Source of the DNA: Roseococcus suduntuyensis
GTDB taxonomy: Bacteria > Pseudomonadota > Alphaproteobacteria > Acetobacterales > Acetobacteraceae
Reading direction: 5' to 3'
Length of the DNA stretch: 64,000 nucleotides
Assembly: GCF_014196305.1 (NCBI RefSeq)
Contig: NZ_JACIDJ010000001.1
Location: 124,001 to 188,000 of the forward strand
Part shown: positions 1 to 8,553 of the stretch, one piece after another
Layout: each line of letters starts with the position of its first letter
How positions within the stretch are numbered: position 1 is the stretch's first letter
Program-made: the position numbers and the translations under genes
The notes under the pieces: model-generated
Databases searched by the model: none
What the model was told of the DNA's origin: nothing
The model's input: the letters and a program-made list of their open reading frames with translations, nothing else

Positions 1-1
1 C

Positions 2-346
2 GCGCGCTTCCCGCTGCTGGAAGTGCTGTTCATCGAGAGCGGCGGTGACAACCTGGCCGCCACCTTCAGCCCGGAACTCGCGGACCTGACCATCTACGTC
101 ATTGACGTCAGCGCCGGCGACAAGATTCCCCGCAAGGGCGGCCCGGGCATCACGCGCTCGGATTTGCTGGTCATCAACAAGATAGATCTCGCCCCGCTGG
201 TGGGCGCGGACCTGTCGGTGATGGACCGCGACGCGCGCAAGATGCGCGGCGCGCGGCCCTTCATCTTCACCAACCTGAAGGTGGATCACGGCGTGGCCGA
301 GATCGCGGATTTCATCCTGGAACAGGGCGGGCTCAGGCCGCGTTAG
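2..346 (+). CDS. ureG: Urease accessory GTPase UreG, C-terminal part
   Basis: This is the last 114 residues of UreG, the SIMIBI-class GTPase that delivers nickel to urease together with UreE, UreF and UreH/D. The visible part contains the conserved ESGGDNL stretch, the [18 protein letters not shown] region and the guanine-specificity motif NKIDLAP. The P-loop and the metal-binding CPH region lie upstream of the window. The gene reads in frame from the first bases of the window to a TAG at 344-346. Its position next to a PuuE-like gene fits purine-to-urea catabolism. Only the truncation by the window edge limits the call. Confidence 0.95.
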   Translation, partial: ARFPLLEVLFIESGGDNLAATFSPELADLTIYVIDVSAGDKIPRKGGPGITRSDLLVINKIDLAPLVGADLSVMDRDARKMRGARPFIFTNLKVDHGVAEIADFILEQGGLRPR

Positions 347-358
347 CGCCCCTCCCGC

Positions 359-1312
359 CTACGGCCCCACCCGCGCCATCTGCTCCATGCCGGGCTGGTA
401 CGGGAAGGTGCGGCGCCAATGCTCCGCGATCTCGATGCGCCGCGCCACCCACACGCCCTCATGGCCACGGATGTAGTCCAGGAAGCGCGCCAGCCCCACG
501 GCCCGCGCCGGGTGGCCGATCAGGCGCAGGTGCAGCCCGCAGGACATCATCTTGGGCTGCGTGGCGCCCTCGGCGTAGAGCATGTCGAACTGGTCGCGCA
601 GGAAGGTGAAGTAGTCATCGGCCGTGCTGAACGGGCCGCGCCCGAACTTCGCGTCATTGGTCACCAGCGAATAGGGCACGACCAGCACGGGCTTGCCGTC
701 CTGCAGCACCCAATAGGGCAGCTCGTCATTGTAGGCGTCGCTGTCGTAGAGAAAGCCCCCCTCCTCGGCCAGCAGCGCGCGGGTGTTCACGCTGGGTCCA
801 TAGCGGCAATACCAGCCCAGCGGGCGGTTGCCGGTGCTGCGCGTCAGGCTCTCCACCGCGAGGCGGATATGCTCGCGCTCCTCCTCCCGCGTCAGCTTGA
901 AATGCTCGATCCAACGCCAGCCATGGCAGCAGATGTCGTGCCCCGCCTCGCGGATGGCGGCGGCGGCGGGTGGGTGGCGCTCCAGGGCCAGGGCGCAGGC
1001 GAAGATGGTCATGGGCAGGCGGCGCTCGGCGAAGAGGCGCATCACCCGCCAGAACCCCACCCGCACGCCGTATTCGAACATGCCCTCGGCCGCGAGGTCG
1101 CGCTGGCCCGCCGGCACGGGCGAGGCCGCCATTTCCGTCAGCCCCACCTCCGACCGGCCATCATTGTCCATGAAGGAAGGTTCGGAACCCTCCTCGTAGT
1201 TCATCACGAAGTTGACCGCGATGCGCGCACCCCCCGGCCAGCGCGGGTGTGGCGGATTCGCTCCATAGCCGATCAGGTCCCGCGCGAAGGCGGCGTTGCC
1301 GTGAATGCTCAT
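359..1312 (-). CDS. puuE: PuuE-type allantoinase / polysaccharide deacetylase family protein
   Basis: This 317-residue protein matches the metal-independent allantoinase PuuE branch of the polysaccharide deacetylase (NodB) family. It carries the characteristic opening DLIGYGANPPHPRWPGGARIAV, then NYEEGSE, the CHGWRWI segment and a late SCGLHLRLIGHPAR segment. Allantoinases of this kind open allantoin to allantoate, and family members can act on other cyclic amides. The ATG at 1312 puts the conserved opening about ten residues in and gives the usual family length. An in-frame ATG at 1375 would add 21 residues and has a better purine-rich upstream sequence, so the start is open. The gene converges with ureG, with only 12 bases between the stop codons. 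Confidence 0.82.
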   Translation of the reverse strand: MSIHGNAAFARDLIGYGANPPHPRWPGGARIAVNFVMNYEEGSEPSFMDNDGRSEVGLTEMAASPVPAGQRDLAAEGMFEYGVRVGFWRVMRLFAERRLPMTIFACALALERHPPAAAAIREAGHDICCHGWRWIEHFKLTREEEREHIRLAVESLTRSTGNRPLGWYCRYGPSVNTRALLAEEGGFLYDSDAYNDELPYWVLQDGKPVLVVPYSLVTNDAKFGRGPFSTADDYFTFLRDQFDMLYAEGATQPKMMSCGLHLRLIGHPARAVGLARFLDYIRGHEGVWVARRIEIAEHWRRTFPYQPGMEQMARVGP

Positions 1313-1367
1313 GCCGCCTTGCTCCGCTGTGATCTGTCTTGCATCCCATACCGGGGCATGCCCTATG

Positions 1368-1394
1368 GTTGACATTGTAACTCTTTTGGTCAAC
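1368..1394. promoter_or_regulatory. Inverted GTTGAC/GTCAAC element between puuE and the HWE kinase
   Basis: GTTGAC at 1368-1373 and GTCAAC at 1389-1394 form a perfect 6-base inverted repeat separated by 15 bases in the divergent promoter region. It could be an operator, but the half-site is short and the spacing differs from the GTTGAC-N3-GTCAAC sites near 23.6 kb. If puuE starts at 1375 the element lies partly inside the gene. Confidence 0.3.
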
Positions 1395-1438
1395 TCGCGT
1401 CGCCCAGTCGCATCTTGTGGCGCATCCCGCGACGCATC

Positions 1439-2506
1439 ATGACGGCGGCGACCATTCCGGTGGGAGAGGTCATGCAGGAGCGTGCCAAGCGTCAGGGACG
1501 GCCCCCGCCCCCCGCGCCATGCGCCACGCCCGAACTCCTGCGCGGCGCGACCGAGGGGCTGCGCCTGCCGGTGGTGGTGCTGCAAGGCGGGGCCGGCGCC
1601 AGCATCCTCTTCGCCAACGCGGCCTTCGGCGCGCTGAGCGGCTTCACCCCGGCCGAGCTGGAAGGGCGCGCGCTCTGCGGCCTGCTCGGCCGCAAGGGCG
1701 ACACCAGCCTGGAGGAAGGGCTGACGCACGCCGATACCGGCATGCCCGGCGGCCCCACGGAATACTGCTTCCGCCGCAAGGACGGGACCACCTTCTGGGC
1801 CACGCTGTCCATCACCACCCTGCCGGGCGAGGAGGGCGTGCCCGGCCACCGCGTGCTCGCCATGCAGGACGTCACGCCGCAGCATCAGGACATGGACCGG
1901 ATGCGCCTGCTGCTGGTGGAGATGAACCACCGCACGCAGAACATGTTCTCCGCCGTGCTGGAAATGATCCGCCACAGCCTGCGCGGCAAGGCGCCCGGTG
2001 CGGTGGTGGAGACGCTGACGGGGCGCGTCCTCGCCTTCTCCCGCGCCCAGGCCATGCTGCGTGACGAGATGGACGGCCACATCACCCTGCGCCAGGTGCT
2101 GGGCGTGGCGCTCCAGCCGCCCACCATCCCGCGCAACCTGGCCGAACGGCTGGTGCTGGAGGGCGAGGATGTGCGCCTGCCCACCAATGTCGCGCTGACC
2201 ACCGCCATGGCCTTGCACGAACTTGCGGTCAACGCGGTGCGCCACGGGGCGTTGTCAGGAGATGATGGCGTTGTTCGCATCCAATGGTCGGTCCGCTCGC
2301 CGCCGCGCGGCGGACTGCTGGCCCTGCGCTGGCAGGAGGCGGGCGGCCCCCGCATGAAACCGCTCTACGAAAAGGGCTTCGGCATGCGGCTCATCGAAGG
2401 CGGCGTGCAGCACGGGCTGGGCGGCACCGCGACGCTCAACCTGGAGGCCACGGGTCTCGTGTGCGACATCACCCTGCCTCTGCGGGCGGATGGGAGGACT
2501 CCATGA
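1439..2506 (+). CDS. PAS-domain HWE-family sensor histidine kinase (cytoplasmic)
   Basis: This protein of about 355 residues has no membrane segment. An N-terminal PAS domain (about residues 35-150, FANAAFGALSGFTPAELEGR and later FRRKDGTTFWATLSITTL) is followed by an HWE kinase core. The phospho-acceptor box is EMNHRTQN near residue 162, the N-box is LHELAVNAVRHGALS near 259-273, and the WQE variant of the family motif is near 297. HWE kinases include blue-light and general-stress sensors; the ligand here is unknown, and the PAS lacks the NCRFLQ motif of LOV photosensors. An upstream in-frame ATG at 1415 is possible. Its TGA overlaps the ATG of the next gene, so kinase and response regulator are co-translated partners. 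Confidence 0.88.
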   Translation: MTAATIPVGEVMQERAKRQGRPPPPAPCATPELLRGATEGLRLPVVVLQGGAGASILFANAAFGALSGFTPAELEGRALCGLLGRKGDTSLEEGLTHADTGMPGGPTEYCFRRKDGTTFWATLSITTLPGEEGVPGHRVLAMQDVTPQHQDMDRMRLLLVEMNHRTQNMFSAVLEMIRHSLRGKAPGAVVETLTGRVLAFSRAQAMLRDEMDGHITLRQVLGVALQPPTIPRNLAERLVLEGEDVRLPTNVALTTAMALHELAVNAVRHGALSGDDGVVRIQWSVRSPPRGGLLALRWQEAGGPRMKPLYEKGFGMRLIEGGVQHGLGGTATLNLEATGLVCDITLPLRADGRTP

Positions 2507-3213
2507 CCGAACGCCTCGCGGGGCAACGCATCCTGATCGTCGAGGACGAGGTGATCCTGGCCTGGGCGTTGCAGGACATGCTGACCTCCTATGGCTGCCA
2601 GGTGGTGGGCCCGGCGGCGGGCGTGGCCGAGGCGCTGGACCTCATCGGCCGCGAGGGAATCGACGCCGCGGTGCTCGACGTGAACCTCAACCGCGAGAAG
2701 TGCTATCCGGTGGCCGATGCGCTGGTGCGGCGCGGCCTGCCCTTCGTCTTCTCCACCGCCTACAGCGCCGACAGCATCGAGGAGGGCTACCGCCACCACC
2801 CCTCCGTGCAGAAGCCGCATTCGGCGCCCGAGCTGGCGGATGCCCTTTCGGCATTGTTGCCCATGCCGGCCAGCCTCCCCTTCCCGACCGAGGCGGCGCT
2901 GGCAGCCGCGGGCATCGGCCTCTGGAGCTTCCACCGCAAGCGCGACGCGCTGCGCCTGGATGCCGGGGCGCAGTCCCTGCTGGGCATGCCCGAGGGCCCG
3001 ACCACCCTCGCCACCCTGCTGGCACGGGTGCATGAGGAGGATCAGGCGGGGCTGCGCGCCGGGCTGCGCGCCGCCTGCGCGGAGACAATCGCACGTGACG
3101 TGCGGTTCCGCCTTGTCACGCCCGCGGGGCCGCGCGCCCTTGTGATGCGCGGGGCGGCGGGCGCCGAGGGGAACGGCGCGTCCGGCGCGATCTTCCCCCT
3201 GCCGGAGGTTTGA
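2503..3213 (+). CDS. Response regulator with receiver domain and unassigned C-terminal domain
   Basis: The first 125 or so residues are a receiver domain: acidic pair in LIVEDEVIL, phospho-acceptor aspartate near residue 58 in VLDVNLN, and the conserved lysine in VQKPHS near 108. Single-domain or short receivers of this type commonly accompany HWE kinases and act as phosphate sinks or throttle a stress pathway. Here about 110 further residues follow (WSFHRKRDALRLDAGAQSLLGM and later), which look like a degenerate PAS fold rather than a DNA-binding domain. The ATG overlaps the stop of the preceding kinase by four bases and follows GGGAGGACT, a good ribosome site. Confidence 0.85.
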   Translation: MTERLAGQRILIVEDEVILAWALQDMLTSYGCQVVGPAAGVAEALDLIGREGIDAAVLDVNLNREKCYPVADALVRRGLPFVFSTAYSADSIEEGYRHHPSVQKPHSAPELADALSALLPMPASLPFPTEAALAAAGIGLWSFHRKRDALRLDAGAQSLLGMPEGPTTLATLLARVHEEDQAGLRAGLRAACAETIARDVRFRLVTPAGPRALVMRGAAGAEGNGASGAIFPLPEV

Positions 3214-3448
3214 CCTTCCCTTTCCGTGCCAACCCACCATTTCCCAAGATGTCTGGTCGGTGGATAATATTAGCAAGCAAGCCCAGGGGAGAGGTGGCCA
3301 AGCATGACGCCAGGCTTTTCGTCGAACCTTCCATGATACCTGCGCCGACCCGCCTTCCGCCCGGACGCGCGCCCTGCCGCTGACGCCGCCCGACCTCCCA
3401 CCCGGCGCGGCCGCGCCGCGGGCCGAGCCCCCTTCCGCGCGCCTGCAG

Positions 3449-6400
3449 GTGGGCGTCGGCACATGGCTGCTGGGCCTCGTCCTGGCGGCCGTGCTGCCCG
3501 TCGTGCTGCTGACGATGGTCGCGGCCTGGATCGCGGCCGAAGGGGTGCGGGGGGGGCTCGATGACCGCGTCGGCCGCGTCGCGCATACCTTCGCCATGGC
3601 GGTGGAGCAGGATGTCGCGCTGACCCGCACGGTGCTGGAGGGCCTCGCCACCGACCCTCTTCTCTCCGCAATGCGCGACACCGGCCCCGATCCCGACAAC
3701 CTGACCCACTTCACCGCCCATGCCCGGCAGCTTACGGCGCGGCTCGGCGCCCTTCTCTCCCTCACCGATCTGGACGGGCGCGAATGGCTCCGCATCAACG
3801 CCGCCCCCGGCGAGATCCCGCCATACCAGCTTGCGCCCGCGGCCGCGGCCCGCGCGCTGGCCACCAACGCCGTCACGGTCAGTGACCTCCTCTTCGCGGA
3901 TCGGCCGGATGGGGCGCGGCTTGCGTTCTTCCTGCCGCTGGTGGGAGAGCAGGGGCGGCCTTTGGGCCTCCTGGGCGCCACCCTGCCACCCAACGCCCTG
4001 CGGGAGCGTGTCAGCGCCCACATGGTCCCGACCGGGGGGTTCATCATCGTCGCCGACGCGGCGGGGCAACGGGTGGCCGAGGCAGGGCGCGGCGCCGCGG
4101 GCGTCACGCGTCCCGCCGACGCCACCTGGCAGGAGGGCGGAGCGGCGGCCTTCCCCGCCAGGGACGCCGATGGCGCGCCCTGGCTTCTGGGCGTCACCGG
4201 CATCCCGGGGCTGCCGGGATGGACGCTGACGCTGGGTGTGCCGCTCGATGCCCACCTGGCCATGCTGCGCGCGCCCGCCCAATGGCTGTTGGTGGGCGGG
4301 CTGGTCGCGGCCGCACTCACCGGGCTGCTGGCCTGGCTGCTGGGCCGGCAATTGCTGGGCCCCGCGCGCGCGCTGGCCGCCCATGCCCGCGCCATCGCGC
4401 GCGAGACCATGGCCCCGGGGCCCGAAGGGCCGTTCCCTGCTCCTCCGGCCTTGGTCCCCACCGCCATCCGGGAGCTGGAGGAGCTGCGCCTGGGCTTCGC
4501 CGGCGCGGAGGCCGCGCTGCGCCGCCGCGCCGAGGATGCCGCCGCCCTGCTGCAGGTCCGCCAGCAGAGCGAGGAAAGGCTGCGCCAGGTGCTGGAGCAG
4601 TTGCCCGTGGGCATCAGCATCGCCGAGGCGCCCACGGGCCGCCTGATGTTCCACAACGCCCGGGCCGAGCGCATCCTGGGCCACGAACTGGCGGAAACGC
4701 CGGAGCTGGAAGCCTACCGGCAATATCCCGCCGCGCACCCCGACGGCACGCCCTACCGGCCGGAGGATTTCCCCATCCTCCGGGCGCTGCTCTTCGGCGA
4801 ATGCGTGGATGGCCAGCACATGCGCTACGAGCGCGGCAATGGCGAGGCGACCTGGCTCGAGGTCAGTGCCGCGCCGATCCGCGACGCCATGGGCGAGATC
4901 GCCTTCGCGGTCTGCGCCTTCACCGATGTGGGCGCGGCCCGCGCGGCGGCGGAGGCGCTGGCCTCGGCCGAGGCGCGTTCCCGCGCGCTGTTCCAGTCGG
5001 CGCCCGTGGCCGCCTACCTCGCGGACGCCGTCACGCGCCGCATCCTGGACTGCAACGCCACCGCGACGGCCATGCTGGGCCACCCGCCGGAGACGCTGCG
5101 GGGCATGTTTCTCACCGATCTCGACGCCGGCCCGCGCCACGGCGCGCCCCGCCCGCGTGGCGCCGGCGGCCCGCGCGAGACGCGCCACCGCCACCGCGAC
5201 GGCACCATGCGCGACGTGCTGGTGACGACGGTGCCGCTGGAACTGGACGGACGGCCCCTGCTCTATGCCATCGCGCTCGACGTGACCGAGCAGCGCAAGA
5301 CCGAAGCCGCGCTCGCGACCAGCGAGGCCCGGCTGCGCATGGCGATGGAGGTCGCGGGGCTGGGCAGCTGGGAGGTGGATCTGCGCACCGGCACCATGTC
5401 GCGCGAGGGCCGCGTGATCCCGCCCCGGCCCGGCCTGCCGCTCGCGGGGTACACGGTGGAGGACTTCTTCTCCAAGGTGGTGCATCCCGAGGATGCGGCC
5501 CGTGTGCGCGAGACCTTCAACCTCCTCGCCAACGGGCACACCACCCGATACCGCATGGAATACCGCGTGCGCCGGCCCGACGGCCAGGGCTGGCTGCACA
5601 TGGAAAGCTATGGCGTGCTGGTCGAGACCGACCCCGAGACCGGCGCGCCGCTGCGCGCGGCCGGCACCTCGCGCGACGTGACCGCGCGGCGGGAGGCGGA
5701 GGAGGCGCTGCGCGCCAGCGAGGAGCGCTTCCGCTTCGCCCTGCAAGCCGCGGGCGGCATCGGCACCTGGGACTGGGACGTGCCCAACGGCGGCATGATC
5801 GCCGATGCGGGCTATGCCAGCCTCTTCGGCGTCCCGCCGGCGCGCGCCGCCGAGGGGGTGCCGGTGGAGGAATTCCTGGCCGGCATCCATCCCGACGACC
5901 AGGCGCGCGTCCATGCGCTGCTGGACGAGGCCATCCGCCCGAACTCCCATGGCGACTACGCGGCCGAACACCGGGTGGTGGACGCCCAGGGGCGCATCCG
6001 CTGGGTGGTGGCGCGCGGCCGCTGCTACCATGACCTCTCGGGGAAGCCCGCACGCTTCCCCGGCGTGGTCATCGACATCACCGCCCGCAAGGAGGGCGAG
6101 GAGCGCCAGGCGCTGCTGGCGCATGAGGTGGACCACCGCGCCAAGAACGCGCTGGCCGTCGCGCAGTCGGTCGTGGCGCTGACCCGCGCGGAGGACCCCG
6201 CGGCCTTCCGCGCCGCGGTGTCCGGCCGCATCACGGCGCTGGCCCGCGCCCACACGCTGCTGGCGCGCGAGAGCTGGAAGGGGGCCTCCCTCGCCGTCGT
6301 GCTGGAGGCCGAGCTGGCGCCCTACCAGGACAAGGCGGCGGACGAGCTGCGCGGGCGCATCCAAGTGGCGGGGCCGGAGGTGGAACTGGCGCCGGCCGCC

Positions 6401-6721
6401 GTGCAGCCACTGGCCATGACGCTGCACGAGCTGACGACCAACGCGGCCAAGCACGGGGCGCTCTCGGTGCCCGGGGGCGAGGTGGATGTGGAATGGCGGC
6501 GCAGCCCGTCGGGCGGCCTGCTGCTGTCCTGGCATGAGCGGGGCGGGCCACCCGTGGCCGGGCCGCCCAAACGGCGTGGCTTCGGCGCCACGCTGATCGA
6601 GGCCACCATGCGCCGGCAGCTCGGCGGGGAGATGCACCTGGATTGGCGGCCGGAGGGTCTGCGGGCGCAGATGGAGCTGCCCGCCCTCCATCTGCGCTGG
6701 CACGGGGGCTCGGTCGCCTGA
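3449..6721 (+). CDS. Membrane-anchored multi-PAS HWE-family sensor histidine kinase
   Basis: This 1090-residue kinase starts with a membrane segment (about residues 5-25) and an extracytoplasmic Cache-like sensor (about 30-270). A second membrane segment follows (about 275-300), then a HAMP-like linker and four PAS domains (roughly 370-490, 500-610, 615-750 and 755-880). The HWE kinase core ends the protein: HEVDHRAKN near 892-900, LHELTTNAAKHGALS, and a WHE motif in LLSWHERGGPP. The annotated start is a GTG at 3449; no in-frame ATG exists between it and the upstream stop at 3305, so a slightly earlier non-ATG start is possible. The 235-base gap before it holds an AT-rich GATAATATT at about 3262-3270 that could be a -10 element. 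Its stimulus cannot be read from sequence. Confidence 0.88.
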   Translation: MGVGTWLLGLVLAAVLPVVLLTMVAAWIAAEGVRGGLDDRVGRVAHTFAMAVEQDVALTRTVLEGLATDPLLSAMRDTGPDPDNLTHFTAHARQLTARLGALLSLTDLDGREWLRINAAPGEIPPYQLAPAAAARALATNAVTVSDLLFADRPDGARLAFFLPLVGEQGRPLGLLGATLPPNALRERVSAHMVPTGGFIIVADAAGQRVAEAGRGAAGVTRPADATWQEGGAAAFPARDADGAPWLLGVTGIPGLPGWTLTLGVPLDAHLAMLRAPAQWLLVGGLVAAALTGLLAWLLGRQLLGPARALAAHARAIARETMAPGPEGPFPAPPALVPTAIRELEELRLGFAGAEAALRRRAEDAAALLQVRQQSEERLRQVLEQLPVGISIAEAPTGRLMFHNARAERILGHELAETPELEAYRQYPAAHPDGTPYRPEDFPILRALLFGECVDGQHMRYERGNGEATWLEVSAAPIRDAMGEIAFAVCAFTDVGAARAAAEALASAEARSRALFQSAPVAAYLADAVTRRILDCNATATAMLGHPPETLRGMFLTDLDAGPRHGAPRPRGAGGPRETRHRHRDGTMRDVLVTTVPLELDGRPLLYAIALDVTEQRKTEAALATSEARLRMAMEVAGLGSWEVDLRTGTMSREGRVIPPRPGLPLAGYTVEDFFSKVVHPEDAARVRETFNLLANGHTTRYRMEYRVRRPDGQGWLHMESYGVLVETDPETGAPLRAAGTSRDVTARREAEEALRASEERFRFALQAAGGIGTWDWDVPNGGMIADAGYASLFGVPPARAAEGVPVEEFLAGIHPDDQARVHALLDEAIRPNSHGDYAAEHRVVDAQGRIRWVVARGRCYHDLSGKPARFPGVVIDITARKEGEERQALLAHEVDHRAKNALAVAQSVVALTRAEDPAAFRAAVSGRITALARAHTLLARESWKGASLAVVLEAELAPYQDKAADELRGRIQVAGPEVELAPAAVQPLAMTLHELTTNAAKHGALSVPGGEVDVEWRRSPSGGLLLSWHERGGPPVAGPPKRRGFGATLIEATMRRQLGGEMHLDWRPEGLRAQMELPALHLRWHGGSVA

Positions 6722-6775
6722 GCCGGCGGGCCATGCCATAAGCGGCCCGCCATTGCCGGAGCCACGCGCCACCCC

Positions 6776-8395
6776 ATGATCCGCCTCGACAACATCAGCA
6801 AGCAGAACGGACGGCAGCTGCTGTTCATCGAGACCTCCGCGGCCCTGCAGCGCGGCGAGAAGATCGGCCTGGTCGGCCCCAACGGCGCGGGCAAGACCAC
6901 GCTGTTCCGCATGATCACCAGCAAGGAACCGCCCGACGAGGGCCTGGTGCTGGTGGACCGCGGCGTCACCATCGGCTTCTTCAGCCAGGATGTGGGCGAG
7001 ATGTCCGGCCGCAGCGCCGTGGCCGAGGTGATGGAGGGCGCGGGCGATGTCAGTGCCGTCGCCGCCGAGCTGCGCGACCTCGAAGCCGCCCTCGCCGACC
7101 CCGACACCACGGATTTCGACGCCGTGCTGGAACGCTTCGGCGAGGTGCAGGCCCGCTTCGAGGAGCTGGGCGGCTATGCGCTGGAAGGCCGCGCGCGGGA
7201 GGTGCTGGACGGGCTCGGTTTCAGCCAGGAGATGATGGAGGGCGATGTCGGCAAGCTCTCCGGCGGGTGGAAGATGCGCGTGGCGCTCGCCCGCATCCTG
7301 CTGATGCGCCCGGACGTGATGCTGCTGGACGAACCCTCGAACCACCTGGACCTGGAAAGCCTGATCTGGCTGGAGAATTTCCTGGGCGGCTATGACGGCG
7401 CCCTGCTGATGACCTCGCACGACCGCGAGTTCATGAACCGCATCGTCAACAAGATCATCGAGATCGATGGCGGCAGCCTGACCAGCTATGCCGGCGACTA
7501 CGAATTCTACGAGGCCCAGCGCGCCATGGCCGAGCGCCAGCAGCAGGCGCAGTTCGAGCGCCAGCAGGCCATGCTGGCCAAGGAGATCAAGTTCATCGAG
7601 CGCTTCAAGGCCCGCGCCTCGCACGCGGCCCAGGTGCAGAGCCGCGTGAAGAAGCTCGACAAGATCGAGCGCGTGGAGCCGCCGCGCCGCCGCCAGGCCA
7701 TCAGCTTCGAATTCCAGCCTGCCCCGCGCTCGGGCGATGACGTGGTGAACCTCAAGGGCGTGCACAAGCGCTACGGTTCGCGCGTGATCTATGAGGGCCT
7801 CGATTTCCTGCTGCGCCGACGCGAGCGCTGCGCGGTGCTGGGCACCAATGGCGCGGGCAAGTCCACGCTGCTGAAGCTGGCCACGGGGCACCTGGCGCCG
7901 GACACGGGCAGCGTGGCGCTCGGCGGCAGCGTGAAGATGGCCTATTTCGCGCAGCACGCCATGGAATTGCTGGATGGCGAACGCACCGTGCTGCAATCGC
8001 TGGAGGATGAGTTCCCCCGCGCGAACCAGGCCGCGCTGCGCGGCGTGGCCGGCGCCTTCGGCTTCCCGGGCGATGATGTGGACAAGCGCTGCCGCGTGCT
8101 CTCGGGCGGCGAGAAGGCGCGGCTGGTGATGGCGCGCATGCTGTTCGACCCGCCCAACTTCATCGTGCTGGACGAGCCGACCAACCATCTGGACATGGCG
8201 ACCAAGGACATGCTGATCGCGGCGTTGGCGGAATACGAGGGCACCATGCTCTTCGTCTCGCACGACCGGCGCTTCCTGGCGGCGCTGTCCAACCGCATCC
8301 TGGAAGTCACGCCGGATGGCGTGCACGATTACGGCGGCGGCTACACGGAATACGTGGCACGCACGGGGCAGGAGGCACCGGGGCTGCGGAGCTAG
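6776..8395 (+). CDS. ABC-F family ATPase (ribosome-associated type)
   Basis: Two ABC ATPase cassettes lie in one soluble 539-residue protein without membrane segments. Cassette one has Walker A GPNGAGKTT (near 35-43), signature LSGGWK and Walker B MLLDEPSNHLDL. Cassette two has GTNGAGKST (near 355-363), LSGGEK and IVLDEPTNHLDM. Between them is the charged ABC-F linker (QQQAQFERQQAMLAKEIKFIERFKARASHAAQVQSRVKKLDK), which reaches toward the ribosomal peptidyl-transferase centre in known members. Length and layout fit the YbiT/Uup-type translation factors rather than transporters. The exact subfamily was not resolved. Confidence 0.93.
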   Translation: MIRLDNISKQNGRQLLFIETSAALQRGEKIGLVGPNGAGKTTLFRMITSKEPPDEGLVLVDRGVTIGFFSQDVGEMSGRSAVAEVMEGAGDVSAVAAELRDLEAALADPDTTDFDAVLERFGEVQARFEELGGYALEGRAREVLDGLGFSQEMMEGDVGKLSGGWKMRVALARILLMRPDVMLLDEPSNHLDLESLIWLENFLGGYDGALLMTSHDREFMNRIVNKIIEIDGGSLTSYAGDYEFYEAQRAMAERQQQAQFERQQAMLAKEIKFIERFKARASHAAQVQSRVKKLDKIERVEPPRRRQAISFEFQPAPRSGDDVVNLKGVHKRYGSRVIYEGLDFLLRRRERCAVLGTNGAGKSTLLKLATGHLAPDTGSVALGGSVKMAYFAQHAMELLDGERTVLQSLEDEFPRANQAALRGVAGAFGFPGDDVDKRCRVLSGGEKARLVMARMLFDPPNFIVLDEPTNHLDMATKDMLIAALAEYEGTMLFVSHDRRFLAALSNRILEVTPDGVHDYGGGYTEYVARTGQEAPGLRS

Positions 8396-8538
8396 AGCAT
8401 GCTGCGTTCACATGCGTTCACGTAGCCTGCTCTAACCTTTGTTGAGAGCGGGATTCAGCGTTCTCGGTGATTCCACCTCAACGCATCCCGCTCTAGCGTC
8501 TGATCGGCTTCGGTGGAATCTCCGAAGCCGTGAATCAG
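8393..8538. repeat. Cluster of three intergenic palindromes between convergent genes
   Basis: Three inverted repeats lie head to tail. TAGAGCA/TGCTCTA spans 8393-8434, starting in the stop codon of the ABC-F gene. AGAGCGGGAT (8445-8454) pairs with ATCCCGCTCT (8485-8494). CTGAT plus GGCTTCGG (8500-8513) pairs with CCGAAGCC plus ATCAG (8522-8538). The third belongs to the dispersed family also seen at 11011, 14375 and 30424. Together they could act as a bidirectional transcription stop between the converging ABC-F and hydrolase genes. Confidence 0.75.
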
Positions 8539-8553
8539 CCGCTCAGTAACGCT

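Noticed and set aside
1313-2245. Extension of the PuuE-like gene into a 628-codon frame
   Set aside because: The extra N-terminal part is antisense to the HWE kinase and unlike any deacetylase; the conserved N terminus begins just after 1312.
3116-8326. A 1736-codon open frame on the minus strand across the large kinase and the ABC-F gene
   Set aside because: It is antisense to two clear genes, is rich in His, Arg, Gln and Gly and matches no domain. High-GC codon use keeps the opposite frame open.
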